From a bacterium (GTDB taxonomy: Bacteria > AUK180), in the NCBI GenBank assembly GCA_021162505.1, contig JAGGYO010000338.1, forward strand, positions 1 to 22,224: a DNA stretch of 22,224 nt, in the 5' to 3' direction. The notes beneath the pieces were generated by a model that saw only the letters and a list, made by a program, of their open reading frames with translations, did no database searches and was not told the origin of the DNA. Of this stretch, positions 7,509 to 14,171 are shown piece by piece; positions within the stretch are counted from its first letter, which is position 1, and each line of letters begins with the position of its first letter. The translations under genes and the position numbers were made by a program.

Positions 7509-8274
7509 TGTTCTTCTCGTGTTTGTGCTTTGGCACCACCCTGTGTGGAATGGAATGTCCGTGGATAAGAAGCTCAAGATTACTACCCAGCATTTCATCA
7601 AAAACCGGACATTCGAAAACCTTTTTTGGTTCGGAATGAACATTGATCTCGCCATTGAAAACACAAAAGACCGATTCACAGATGGTGGGAATAATGTTCA
7701 AATCATGAGAGACCATAATGATGGTAAATTTATAGACCTTATAAATTTCCTTTAATATATTATAAAATGAATTAGTGGTAAATGCATCAATTCCTGTATT
7801 GGGTTCATCCAAAAGGACAATGTCAGGCCTTTGCAACAAACTTCTCGCTATAAGGACCCTTTGCTGTTGGCCGCCCGAAAGTTCTATGAAGGGTATCTTT
7901 AAAAAGTTTTTTATTCTTGTAACTTTAACAATATTATCAAAATATTTATCTTTATGGTACTTTGAAAAAATGGAACTTCCGCTTAGAGGTAATGTAATAA
8001 CATTATAGACGGATATATTCATTATGGAATTAAAGTTCTTTATCTGAGGCACATAGGACATTTTAACCTTTTTTTTAAAAATGATCTCACCTTTTGTAGG
8101 CTTATATAATCCTAAAAGTAATTTTAAAAAAGTTGTTTTACCACTACCGTTGGGACCAATAATTCCGATAAAATCTCCGGCTTTGATCGTGAGGTTCACA
8201 TTTTTTAATACAGGCACTCTGTCATAAGTAAAATTAAGATCATTTATTTCTATTAAAGAATTATTTAAGTCCAT
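7495..8274 (-). CDS. Metal ABC transporter ATP-binding protein (ZnuC/TroB-type)
   Basis: 259 residues with all ABC ATPase motifs: Walker A GPNGSGKTT (40–48), Q-loop YVPQ near 74–77, signature LSGGQQQR (132–139), Walker B IVLLDEP (152–158) and the switch histidine H190 in VSHD. It drives uptake through the adjacent permease. The C-terminal tail carries five histidines in a short stretch (HGH, PH, KHKH), which may bind metal on the cytoplasmic side. Its start overlaps the end of the substrate-binding protein gene by 14 nt. Confidence 0.93.
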   Translation of the reverse strand: MDLNNSLIEINDLNFTYDRVPVLKNVNLTIKAGDFIGIIGPNGSGKTTFLKLLLGLYKPTKGEIIFKKKVKMSYVPQIKNFNSIMNISVYNVITLPLSGSSIFSKYHKDKYFDNIVKVTRIKNFLKIPFIELSGGQQQRVLIARSLLQRPDIVLLDEPNTGIDAFTTNSFYNILKEIYKVYKFTIIMVSHDLNIIPTICESVFCVFNGEINVHSEPKKVFECPVFDEMLGSNLELLIHGHSIPHRVVPKHKHEKNNGNT

Positions 8275-9118
8275 TTATTATTGATCTCTCATTTTTTAAT
8301 ATTAATTCTTCATAGGATCCGGCATTGATCGCGAATCCTATTGGATCCACAATTACGACTTTTAGTTCCTTCACATCCTTTTGCAGGTTTTTTATAATAT
8401 TATCCTGAATGCTCGCCTCGCTCAATAGAATATGTACATTCTCTTCAACTAATTTTTTAATTATGATTACCATTTCCTTTGCGGACAGTTCTTCATGCGG
8501 GGTGCGTTTAACGAATATCATCTCCTTTAATCCCATATCTCTGGCAAAATAACCCCATGCAGGATGATAAGTGGCAATAGTAATATTTTTATAGGGATTT
8601 AGATCCAATTCAATTTTTTTGATCATATCTTCCAATTGTTTTTTAAAGATTCTCGAATTCTCCTCAATTGTGCTTTTATCTTCAGGAAATGATGTCTCAA
8701 GAACTTTAATTAAATAAGGCAATATCTTTAAAATTTCATTTGGTGAAAGCCAAAGGTGCGGGTTGTTTCCTTTGAGCATATTTGAATATAGCGGCTCTGC
8801 GAATTCAGACATATAAAAAATATTATGATCTTTATATTTTCTGCTTAGAAAGTTATCAAGACCGAAACCGTTTAAAATTATCAATTTACTTTGGGATAGT
8901 TTTTTTGCCATATCCATATTCATGCTGAAATGATGCGGATCCATACCGGGTTTTACAATATAATCCAAGGGAATATTCTGAGGAACAAGTGATCTCAAGA
9001 TAAGATAATTCGGGTAAATGGTCGTAATAATGCCGTCTCTTTTCACCGGTTGTCGGCATGATCCCCAAAAAAGGATCAGGATTAAAAAAAAATAGCCTAT
9101 TCTGAATATTTTTGCCAT
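8261..9118 (-). CDS. Metal-binding lipoprotein of an ABC importer (ZnuA/TroA-type)
   Basis: 285 residues, beginning with a hydrophobic signal that ends at C21 (ILFWGSC), a non-ideal but plausible lipobox. The cluster A-I ligand set is visible: H62 in MDPHHF, H121 in NPHLWLSP, H185 in TYHPAWGY and D278 in VDPIG. The His/Asp-rich loop that marks many zinc-specific ZnuA proteins is absent, so zinc, manganese or iron are all possible. It should deliver the metal to the permease encoded two genes downstream. The gene overlaps the GNAT gene before it by 22 nt and the ATPase gene after it by 14 nt. Confidence 0.9.
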   Translation of the reverse strand: MAKIFRIGYFFLILILFWGSCRQPVKRDGIITTIYPNYLILRSLVPQNIPLDYIVKPGMDPHHFSMNMDMAKKLSQSKLIILNGFGLDNFLSRKYKDHNIFYMSEFAEPLYSNMLKGNNPHLWLSPNEILKILPYLIKVLETSFPEDKSTIEENSRIFKKQLEDMIKKIELDLNPYKNITIATYHPAWGYFARDMGLKEMIFVKRTPHEELSAKEMVIIIKKLVEENVHILLSEASIQDNIIKNLQKDVKELKVVIVDPIGFAINAGSYEELILKNERSIINGLK

Positions 9119-9639
9119 TCTTTTTCCAACAGACCCATATATGTAAGGTCCATATATTTCCCTTCCTTAAAAGAATGTTTCTTAAAATGACCTTCCCTTT
9201 TAAATCCTAATTTTTTATAGAGGGATAGAGCTTTTTTATTAAAGTCATATACCTCAAGAACGATCTTATGAAGATTTAATTCAGAAAAAGCATAATCCAG
9301 CATCAATACCATTGCTTCCTTACCGTAACCCTTGTTTTGAAATTCAATCTCACCAATAATAATACCCAGCATTGCTCTTCTATTGACCCAATTTATATTA
9401 ATGCTCATATTCCCAATGGCTTTTTTGCTTTTCTTTTCACATATAACCAAAAATACATTCTTTTCACTATTGATATTTTTTATGAGTTCCTCTTCTATAA
9501 AAAGAGAATAGGGGAATCTATTGGAAATATACTTTCTTATTTCCGGATCATTGAACCATTTTCCGAATATTGAAGCATCATTAAGTTCGGGAGGTCTCAA
9601 GTAAATATTTTTACCATTCAAAAAGACAGTATCACTCAT
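9097..9639 (-). CDS. GNAT N-acetyltransferase (RimJ/RimL-like)
   Basis: A 180-residue protein typical of the GNAT group that includes RimJ/RimL and SpeG. It opens with the strand NIYLRPPELNDASIFGKWFND, has the β4 segment AMLGIIIGE, the acetyl-CoA pyrophosphate loop QNKGYG (near 121–126), and the late motif NKKALSLYKKLGFKREG. The acceptor (protein N-terminus, amino acid, polyamine or small molecule) cannot be told from sequence. It overlaps butyrate kinase by 8 nt upstream and the metal-binding lipoprotein by 22 nt downstream. Its place in the operon suggests shared expression rather than a shared pathway. Confidence 0.88.
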   Translation of the reverse strand: MSDTVFLNGKNIYLRPPELNDASIFGKWFNDPEIRKYISNRFPYSLFIEEELIKNINSEKNVFLVICEKKSKKAIGNMSININWVNRRAMLGIIIGEIEFQNKGYGKEAMVLMLDYAFSELNLHKIVLEVYDFNKKALSLYKKLGFKREGHFKKHSFKEGKYMDLTYMGLLEKEWQKYSE

Positions 9640-10708
9640 AATATTTCACCTTTTTCTTCCCTGCCATTGCAAAATGGGCATTTCTTCCCAAGGCAAACAT
9701 TTCAAATTGACCTGGAAAAATGAATATCTTGCCAATAAAATTTACCCTTTCTTTTATTAGGTCCATTAAGTATGCAGATCGTGCTATTCCTCCCGTAACA
9801 AAAATGCCGTCAATTTTCCCATATAGAACTGTTGCCATTTCCCCAATGGTTTTTGCTATCCTATATGCAAAGGCCTCCACATAAAATTTTGCTTCCTCAT
9901 CTCCATCTTCAATTCTTTTGAGTATCTCTAAAAAATTCGTTGTTCCCAAATATGAATATAGTCCTCCCTTTTTTGTTAGGAGTTTTTTTAATTCATTCTT
10001 TGTATATTTACCGGAATAGGACATATTAATAACATCTTCCACGGGTAAGGTTCCTGTTCTTTCAGGCGAAAATGGACCTTCACCCAATAGAGCATTATTA
10101 ACATCTATGAATTTCCCGTCTTTCATTGCCGCAATGGTTATACCTCCACCCAGATGAACCCCGATGAATCTACTTTTAGATAAATCCAGCCCCAGTTTAT
10201 CAGAAAGCCGTCTTGCGACTTGCCGCATATTAAGAACATGTGCCCTGCATTTCCTTACAAGTCCCTTAAACCCGGTTACATAGGCAAGCGGTTCGAACTC
10301 ATCAACCGTAACGGGCTCAGCGATAAAACTTCTTTTTCCCAAGGGAGAAGCAATCTCATACGCTAATATTGCACCTAAGTTACTGGCATGTGAACCGTAT
10401 TTTTCTTCGGTAAGATCTTCTAATAGTTTATCGTTCACTTCATAGATCCCACCTTCAATGGGATGAAGTAATCCGCCTCTGCCTATAACACAGGAAAAAT
10501 CATTGAGTTCTATATTATTATTTTTAACGAAATTCAAAATATGTTTTTTTCTAAAAGATCTTTGGTCCATTAATTTTGGGAATTGCGAGAGCTCTTTTTT
10601 CCCATGATTTATTTCATTTTCTACCATGCATTTTTCTTCTTTCATTGAATAAATTGCAACCTTTGTACTGGTAGAACCGGGATTAATTATTAAGATCAGA
10701 TCCTTCAT
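9632..10708 (-). CDS. buk: Butyrate kinase (or close branched-chain fatty-acid kinase)
   Basis: 358 residues, the usual length for butyrate kinase and clearly shorter than acetate kinase (~400). The N-terminal ILIINPGSTSTKVAIY phosphate loop, the GRGGLLHPIEGG segment near 87–98, and the GVHLGGGITIAAM motif near 188–200 are diagnostic of the ASKHA acetate/butyrate kinase family, as is FVTGGIARS near 304–312. The enzyme interconverts butyryl phosphate plus ADP with butyrate plus ATP. It usually works with phosphotransbutyrylase (ptb), which is not nearby, so the partner must be elsewhere. It overlaps the DUF4388-like gene by 26 nt and the GNAT gene by 8 nt. Confidence 0.93.
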   Translation of the reverse strand: MKDLILIINPGSTSTKVAIYSMKEEKCMVENEINHGKKELSQFPKLMDQRSFRKKHILNFVKNNNIELNDFSCVIGRGGLLHPIEGGIYEVNDKLLEDLTEEKYGSHASNLGAILAYEIASPLGKRSFIAEPVTVDEFEPLAYVTGFKGLVRKCRAHVLNMRQVARRLSDKLGLDLSKSRFIGVHLGGGITIAAMKDGKFIDVNNALLGEGPFSPERTGTLPVEDVINMSYSGKYTKNELKKLLTKKGGLYSYLGTTNFLEILKRIEDGDEEAKFYVEAFAYRIAKTIGEMATVLYGKIDGIFVTGGIARSAYLMDLIKERVNFIGKIFIFPGQFEMFALGRNAHFAMAGKKKVKYYE

Positions 10709-11057
10709 TTTTCCCCCCTGGCTTAATATTTATCTTATTGAGAATGGAAAATACAAAATATCTTCTCATTCCCTCCTTATATACTCCTTTAGAACCCGAG
10801 GTTATCTTTAATTTTGACGGTATCAAGTGATCCGTAAATTGATAGCTCCCCGTATTCCAATTGATTAAAATATAAACGGCTTCGACTCCTTCAACCGTAC
10901 CATAAGTAGCATTAACTATTTCACCATCTTCAAAATAGAGAATAGCATTATCTTCATTTCCTCTTGCCAATTCAAGAAATCCTGTTTTTAATTGCATTTT
11001 TATTATCATTAAAAGATTTAAAAGTCCCGTATCCTCTAATTTTCCATTAAGTTTCAT
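10683..11057 (-). CDS. DUF4388 (PATAN-like) domain protein
   Basis: 124 residues. The first ~85 match the DUF4388/PATAN pattern: LNGKLEDTGLLNLLMIIKMQ, then KTGFLELARG, AILYFEDGEIVNATYGTVEG and a WNTGSYQFTD strand. Such domains are found in bacterial signalling proteins, often as fusions to receiver or other domains; here the domain stands alone with a short basic tail. No enzyme motif is present. It lies between glyQ and buk, overlapping both (11 nt and 26 nt). Function unknown; a small regulatory adaptor is the simplest reading. Confidence 0.8.
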   Translation of the reverse strand: MKLNGKLEDTGLLNLLMIIKMQLKTGFLELARGNEDNAILYFEDGEIVNATYGTVEGVEAVYILINWNTGSYQFTDHLIPSKLKITSGSKGVYKEGMRRYFVFSILNKINIKPGGKNEGSDLNN

Positions 11058-11901
11058 TTGAATATTCCAAATACTTTTCTGCTAATGAGGAAGCGATCTT
11101 TCTAATTCTTTTTATATAATTTGCTCGCTGAGATACTGAGATCGCCCCTCTGGCATCCAATAAATTAAATGTATGAGAGCATTTTAAAAGATGGTCATAA
11201 GCCCCGAAAATATTATTAAGTCCCAATAATCGATGGGCTTCATTTTCGTATTGTATGAGAATATTAAACAATATTTTTGGGTCTGAATGTTCAAAGCTAT
11301 AAAATGACCCGTCTATTTCTTCTTTCAAGTGTACATCTTTATATTCCAGATCCTTAGCCCATTCAATATTGGATATGGACTGTTTATTCTGAATATACAT
11401 TGCTATTCTTTCCAAGCCATATGTCAATTCACATGGTGTTGTTTTTAATTGTATGCCGCCTACCTGTTGAAAATAAGTGAATTGGGTTATTTCAAGCCCA
11501 TTGAGCCATACTTCCCAGCCAGCTCCCCAAGCACCTAAAGTGGGTGATTCCCAATCATCTTCAACAAACTTTATATCATTTGCCCCAATATCAATCCCGA
11601 TATGTTCTAAACTTTTCAAATATACCGCTTGGATATTTTCAGGAGAAGGTGAGATGATGACTTGGAATTGATAATATTTTTGCCACCGATTGGGGTTCTT
11701 TCCATAGCGTCCGTCCTTGGGTCTTCTGCATGGCTGAACATAAGCAGAAGAAATAGGCTCGTTCCTTAACGAGTTGAAAAATGTCTGAGGATGAAATGTT
11801 CCTGCTCCCATATTTGCATCATATGGAAAGAATATCTTGCATCCTTCATCCTTCCAAAATCCTTGTAAGTCCAAAATAATATCCTGGAAATAATAACTCA
11901 T
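11047..11901 (-). CDS. glyQ: Glycyl-tRNA synthetase, α subunit
   Basis: 284 residues with unmistakable GlyQ sequence: FQDIILDLQGFWKDEGC at the start, the motif GAGTFHPQTF, YVQPCRRPKDGRYG, and ESPTLGAWGAGWEVWLNG, the glycine-binding region of class II GlyRS α. The α2β2 enzyme also needs GlyS, which normally follows glyQ but is absent here; a DUF4388-like gene takes its place and glyS must lie elsewhere. First gene of the seven-gene operon. The -10 box ends 5 nt before the ATG and there is no Shine–Dalgarno sequence, so its mRNA is probably leaderless. Confidence 0.97.
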   Translation of the reverse strand: MSYYFQDIILDLQGFWKDEGCKIFFPYDANMGAGTFHPQTFFNSLRNEPISSAYVQPCRRPKDGRYGKNPNRWQKYYQFQVIISPSPENIQAVYLKSLEHIGIDIGANDIKFVEDDWESPTLGAWGAGWEVWLNGLEITQFTYFQQVGGIQLKTTPCELTYGLERIAMYIQNKQSISNIEWAKDLEYKDVHLKEEIDGSFYSFEHSDPKILFNILIQYENEAHRLLGLNNIFGAYDHLLKCSHTFNLLDARGAISVSQRANYIKRIRKIASSLAEKYLEYSNET

Positions 11902-11906
11902 ACAAT

Positions 11907-11934
11907 ATTATATCATAACAGTGAAATAATTCAA
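11907..11934 (-). promoter_or_regulatory. σ70-type promoter of the glyQ operon (leaderless layout)
   Basis: On the minus strand TTGAAT (11934–11929), 16-nt spacer, TATAAT (11912–11907), then 5 nt to the glyQ ATG (11901). Confidence 0.7.
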
Positions 11935-11966
11935 AATTGAATGTTTTGCATTCCAGTACAAAGCAT

Positions 11967-11983
11967 ATAGTATCCGGTACTAT
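11967..11983. repeat. Inverted repeat between glyQ and rpsU promoters
   Basis: ATAGTA-TCCGG-TACTAT, a 6-bp perfect inverted repeat with a 5-nt centre, extendable by a T·G and an A–T pair. It lies upstream of the glyQ -35 box and about 90 nt upstream of the rpsU promoter. It could be a regulator site; nothing else supports this. Confidence 0.3.
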
Positions 11984-12074
11984 GTATTTCATATTCAGTT
12001 CTTTTTTTTGCTTAGTAATAATAACTTAATATAGTTTTCCTTTTTTTACCATAGAACTTTGCTTCCAAAATCAT

Positions 12075-12102
12075 TTGACTTTTAAAAAATATTTGATATA
12101 AT
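12075..12102 (+). promoter_or_regulatory. σ70-type promoter of rpsU
   Basis: TTGACT (12075–12080), 16-nt spacer, TATAAT (12097–12102). Transcription would start near 12109, leaving a ~25-nt leader with the ribosome-binding site AAAGGTGGTG. Confidence 0.8.
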
Positions 12103-12133
12103 ACATATTTACATTAAAAAGGTGGTGATATAC

Positions 12134-12340
12134 ATGGTACGAGTATTCGTAAACGGCACAAATGTCGACAAAGCTTTAAGAATTTTAAAGAAGAAGGTTG
12201 CAAAAGAAGGGATATTATCTGTTTTGAAAAAGAAGAGATATTATGATAAACCTTCAATAGCAATTCGAAAAAAAGTTGCAAAAGCTGAAAGGCGAAGAAG
12301 GCGCAGAATCAAAAGAATGCGCAAGTATATTATCAGCTGA
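12134..12340 (+). CDS. rpsU: Ribosomal protein S21
   Basis: 68 residues starting MVRVFVNGTNVDKALR. The start at ATG 12134 is chosen because AAGGTGGTG (12118–12126) is its ribosome-binding site. An in-frame GTG at 12122 lies within that site and would add four residues not found in S21. The protein has the S21 pattern: a short strand, a helix (DKALRILKKKVAKEG), a K/R-rich region including a run of six arginines, and the family's usual length. S21 sits near the anti-Shine–Dalgarno region of 16S rRNA and assists initiation. Its TGA overlaps the stop of the converging AAA+ gene by 8 bp. Confidence 0.95.
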   Translation: MVRVFVNGTNVDKALRILKKKVAKEGILSVLKKKRYYDKPSIAIRKKVAKAERRRRRRIKRMRKYIIS

Positions 12341-13706
12341 TCTTGATCTGATTATTACGAAGGAAGATCTTGAATGTTTTCTTTTCGGGGTCTTCCTTCA
12401 TTTCCTTTACAAGAGGTATCAATACTTTTTGTTCAATGAACCTACCCATTTGATTGGGAATTACCTTTGACTCATTAATATAAAGTTTTGCCAGATTCCC
12501 AATAACATCCTTTGATATATTTAATTCTATTCCTCTTTTTAGAGACATTTCTCGTATTTGTTGAAATTTCTTATCAAACAATATAGTGTAATCATCAAGA
12601 GTAAGATCACTGAAAATATAGATGCCGTCAAAATATGATATAAATTCTTCTCCAAAATCCTTTTTAATTATTTCTTTTATTTCCAAATTAGTTTTTTCAT
12701 TGGTTTCAGATTGGAATCCGATCTTTTTTGTAAGAGATGTCAAAATGTCTTTATTGATAGTAAGAATGAAGATAGAATCGCTAAAATCCAAACGCCCGTT
12801 CTTCAAATGAAGGTTGCCCTTTGAAAATATCTGGGATAATAACATGAAAAACCCCTTATCCATTGCCTCCATATTCTTAATTAAAAACACTCTTTTTGTG
12901 CCTTCTTGGACGATACTTTTAAAAAAACTTCCCTGTCCTGGTACGGATTCGTTCTCCTCTTCACTGTTTTGGGCTTCCGTTGGTGGCAAGGTCATTAGAG
13001 AAAGATCTATCTCTGAGACAGCCTCGCGGCTATTATAAACAGTAGCTGCAATGGAATAGGCAAATTCGGATTTACCCGAACTTTTTTTCCCTATAAACAA
13101 AAATATACCATTGGGTAAATAGGGCTTCAAATCCAATTGCATGAACTTCAAACTGAGAATACTGGCGATCTCGGAAATGAATTCCCGATTCAATACTATC
13201 TGCTCTTTAAGTGTCTGCTCGAAATGATGAGGAGTAAATTTTTTTTTACTCGGTTTGTATTTCCTTGTAATATGCCTTTTATTTTTTGCCATGGTCTTTA
13301 AGATATTATGTCTCATGGAATTTCTATCAAGAAGCATCATATTGGTCTTCATTACCAACTCTTCAGGAACTTTTTCTTTTTTTGACCAATAATTAATAGT
13401 GGCTACAATGAAATGGCTTATCTCAATATTTCTGCTTAAACTTTTATCCGCAACCGACAGAGCCCCCTTTAAAATATTTTTATAATCACTGGCTTTGCCA
13501 ATGGATAAATTCTTCGTTGTCTCTATCTCTTTTTCATATTTTTCAAAATAATCCATAATTCGGGTTGCCGAAGGGTTGAGATAATCATACCCATTTTCAT
13601 AAAAGAATTTTAGGACCTCATAAATATGTAGATCATCCGTTTTCTTTAAATTAAATTTACTCTGAACTCCTTCAAGGAAGCCCTTCAATTCACTACTGAT
13701 TTCCAT
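12333..13706 (-). CDS. Clp-type AAA+ protein with degenerate ATPase motifs
   Basis: 457 residues. Residues ~1–145 resemble a Clp N-terminal double-helix domain (ILKGALSVADKSLSRNIEISH … ATINYW like the second Clp-N repeat). A basic linker follows (~141–160), then one AAA+ domain most like ClpB D2 (~175–375) and a D2-small-like C-terminal part (~376–457). Walker A is present as GKKSSGKS (206–213). Walker B reads VFLIKNME (273–280), so the catalytic D-E pair is K277-N278. Sensor 1 is N318. The arginine-finger position (F-x-NRID in ClpB) is ISYFD, with Y358. The sensor-2-like arginine R422 is kept in MGRFIEQ. It may bind but not hydrolyse ATP. There is no D1 ring. The start is 8 nt after the YbjN-like gene, with an AGGA site. 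Third gene of the SprA-like operon. Confidence 0.75.
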   Translation of the reverse strand: MEISSELKGFLEGVQSKFNLKKTDDLHIYEVLKFFYENGYDYLNPSATRIMDYFEKYEKEIETTKNLSIGKASDYKNILKGALSVADKSLSRNIEISHFIVATINYWSKKEKVPEELVMKTNMMLLDRNSMRHNILKTMAKNKRHITRKYKPSKKKFTPHHFEQTLKEQIVLNREFISEIASILSLKFMQLDLKPYLPNGIFLFIGKKSSGKSEFAYSIAATVYNSREAVSEIDLSLMTLPPTEAQNSEEENESVPGQGSFFKSIVQEGTKRVFLIKNMEAMDKGFFMLLSQIFSKGNLHLKNGRLDFSDSIFILTINKDILTSLTKKIGFQSETNEKTNLEIKEIIKKDFGEEFISYFDGIYIFSDLTLDDYTILFDKKFQQIREMSLKRGIELNISKDVIGNLAKLYINESKVIPNQMGRFIEQKVLIPLVKEMKEDPEKKTFKIFLRNNQIKIS

Positions 13707-13714
13707 CGTTTTTC

Positions 13715-14155
13715 CTAATTTATAAAGCCGATCGCCTTGGGTCGCAGTTCTTCATACGCATGTTTTATAAATCCTAAAAAATATGTAATATTCGACATTA
13801 ATATCTCTGTATCGTGAACAATAAGGAAGATCAGTTCATTGGTGATCTCATCGATGGCAAATCTGCCTTCGAATGTATCCATTGTGTTCATTTGCAGTAA
13901 TCGCAAGAACATTGCCCACTGCTCTTTAGGGCTTGCCGGAATATCTCCGAAAACACTCCGTAAATTTGCCATGGCTCCGGTTTTTTTATCAACAATATCA
14001 AGATCAATATTTAATTCCAATGCACCGTTTTGCAAAGGAATTGATATTACCCATAAAAAAGGGTTTTCTTTATCCTTTTTGAATTTTATTTTCTGTTCAG
14101 TAAGAGATTTGTCAACTGCATTAAATAATTTTTGTAGATCAACTGTTTCCGCCAT
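13715..14155 (-). CDS. YbjN/CesT-like small protein, possible secretion chaperone
   Basis: 146 acidic residues. The alternation of an N-terminal helix (LQKLFNAVDKSLTEQ), a strand with FLWVISIPLQNGALELNIDLDIV, a helix (SPKEQWAMFLRLLQMNTMD), a paired strand (GRFAIDEITNELIFLIVH) and a long final helix matches the fold pattern shared by YbjN proteins and type III secretion chaperones. No catalytic residues are evident. It has a strong ribosome-binding site (AAAGGAGG, 5 nt before ATG) and starts 16 nt after the stop of the SprA-like gene, so the two are co-transcribed. By context it could hold the SprA-like protein or its cargo soluble, or regulate the AAA+ protein. Family assignment is by pattern; function is inferred. 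Confidence 0.65.
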   Translation of the reverse strand: MAETVDLQKLFNAVDKSLTEQKIKFKKDKENPFLWVISIPLQNGALELNIDLDIVDKKTGAMANLRSVFGDIPASPKEQWAMFLRLLQMNTMDTFEGRFAIDEITNELIFLIVHDTEILMSNITYFLGFIKHAYEELRPKAIGFIN

Positions 14156-14171
14156 GGGAACCTCCTTTATA

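Noticed and set aside
7509..7679. N-terminal extension of the permease frame
   Set aside because: It lies inside the ATPase gene in another frame, has no membrane or signal character, and the normal permease start is ATG 7508.
7384..7755. 123-codon plus-strand open frame
   Set aside because: Antisense to the overlapping permease and ATPase genes, both of which are clearly real.
12276..12470. 64-codon plus-strand open frame after rpsU
   Set aside because: Starts inside rpsU out of frame and runs antisense to the AAA+ gene; no ribosome-binding site.
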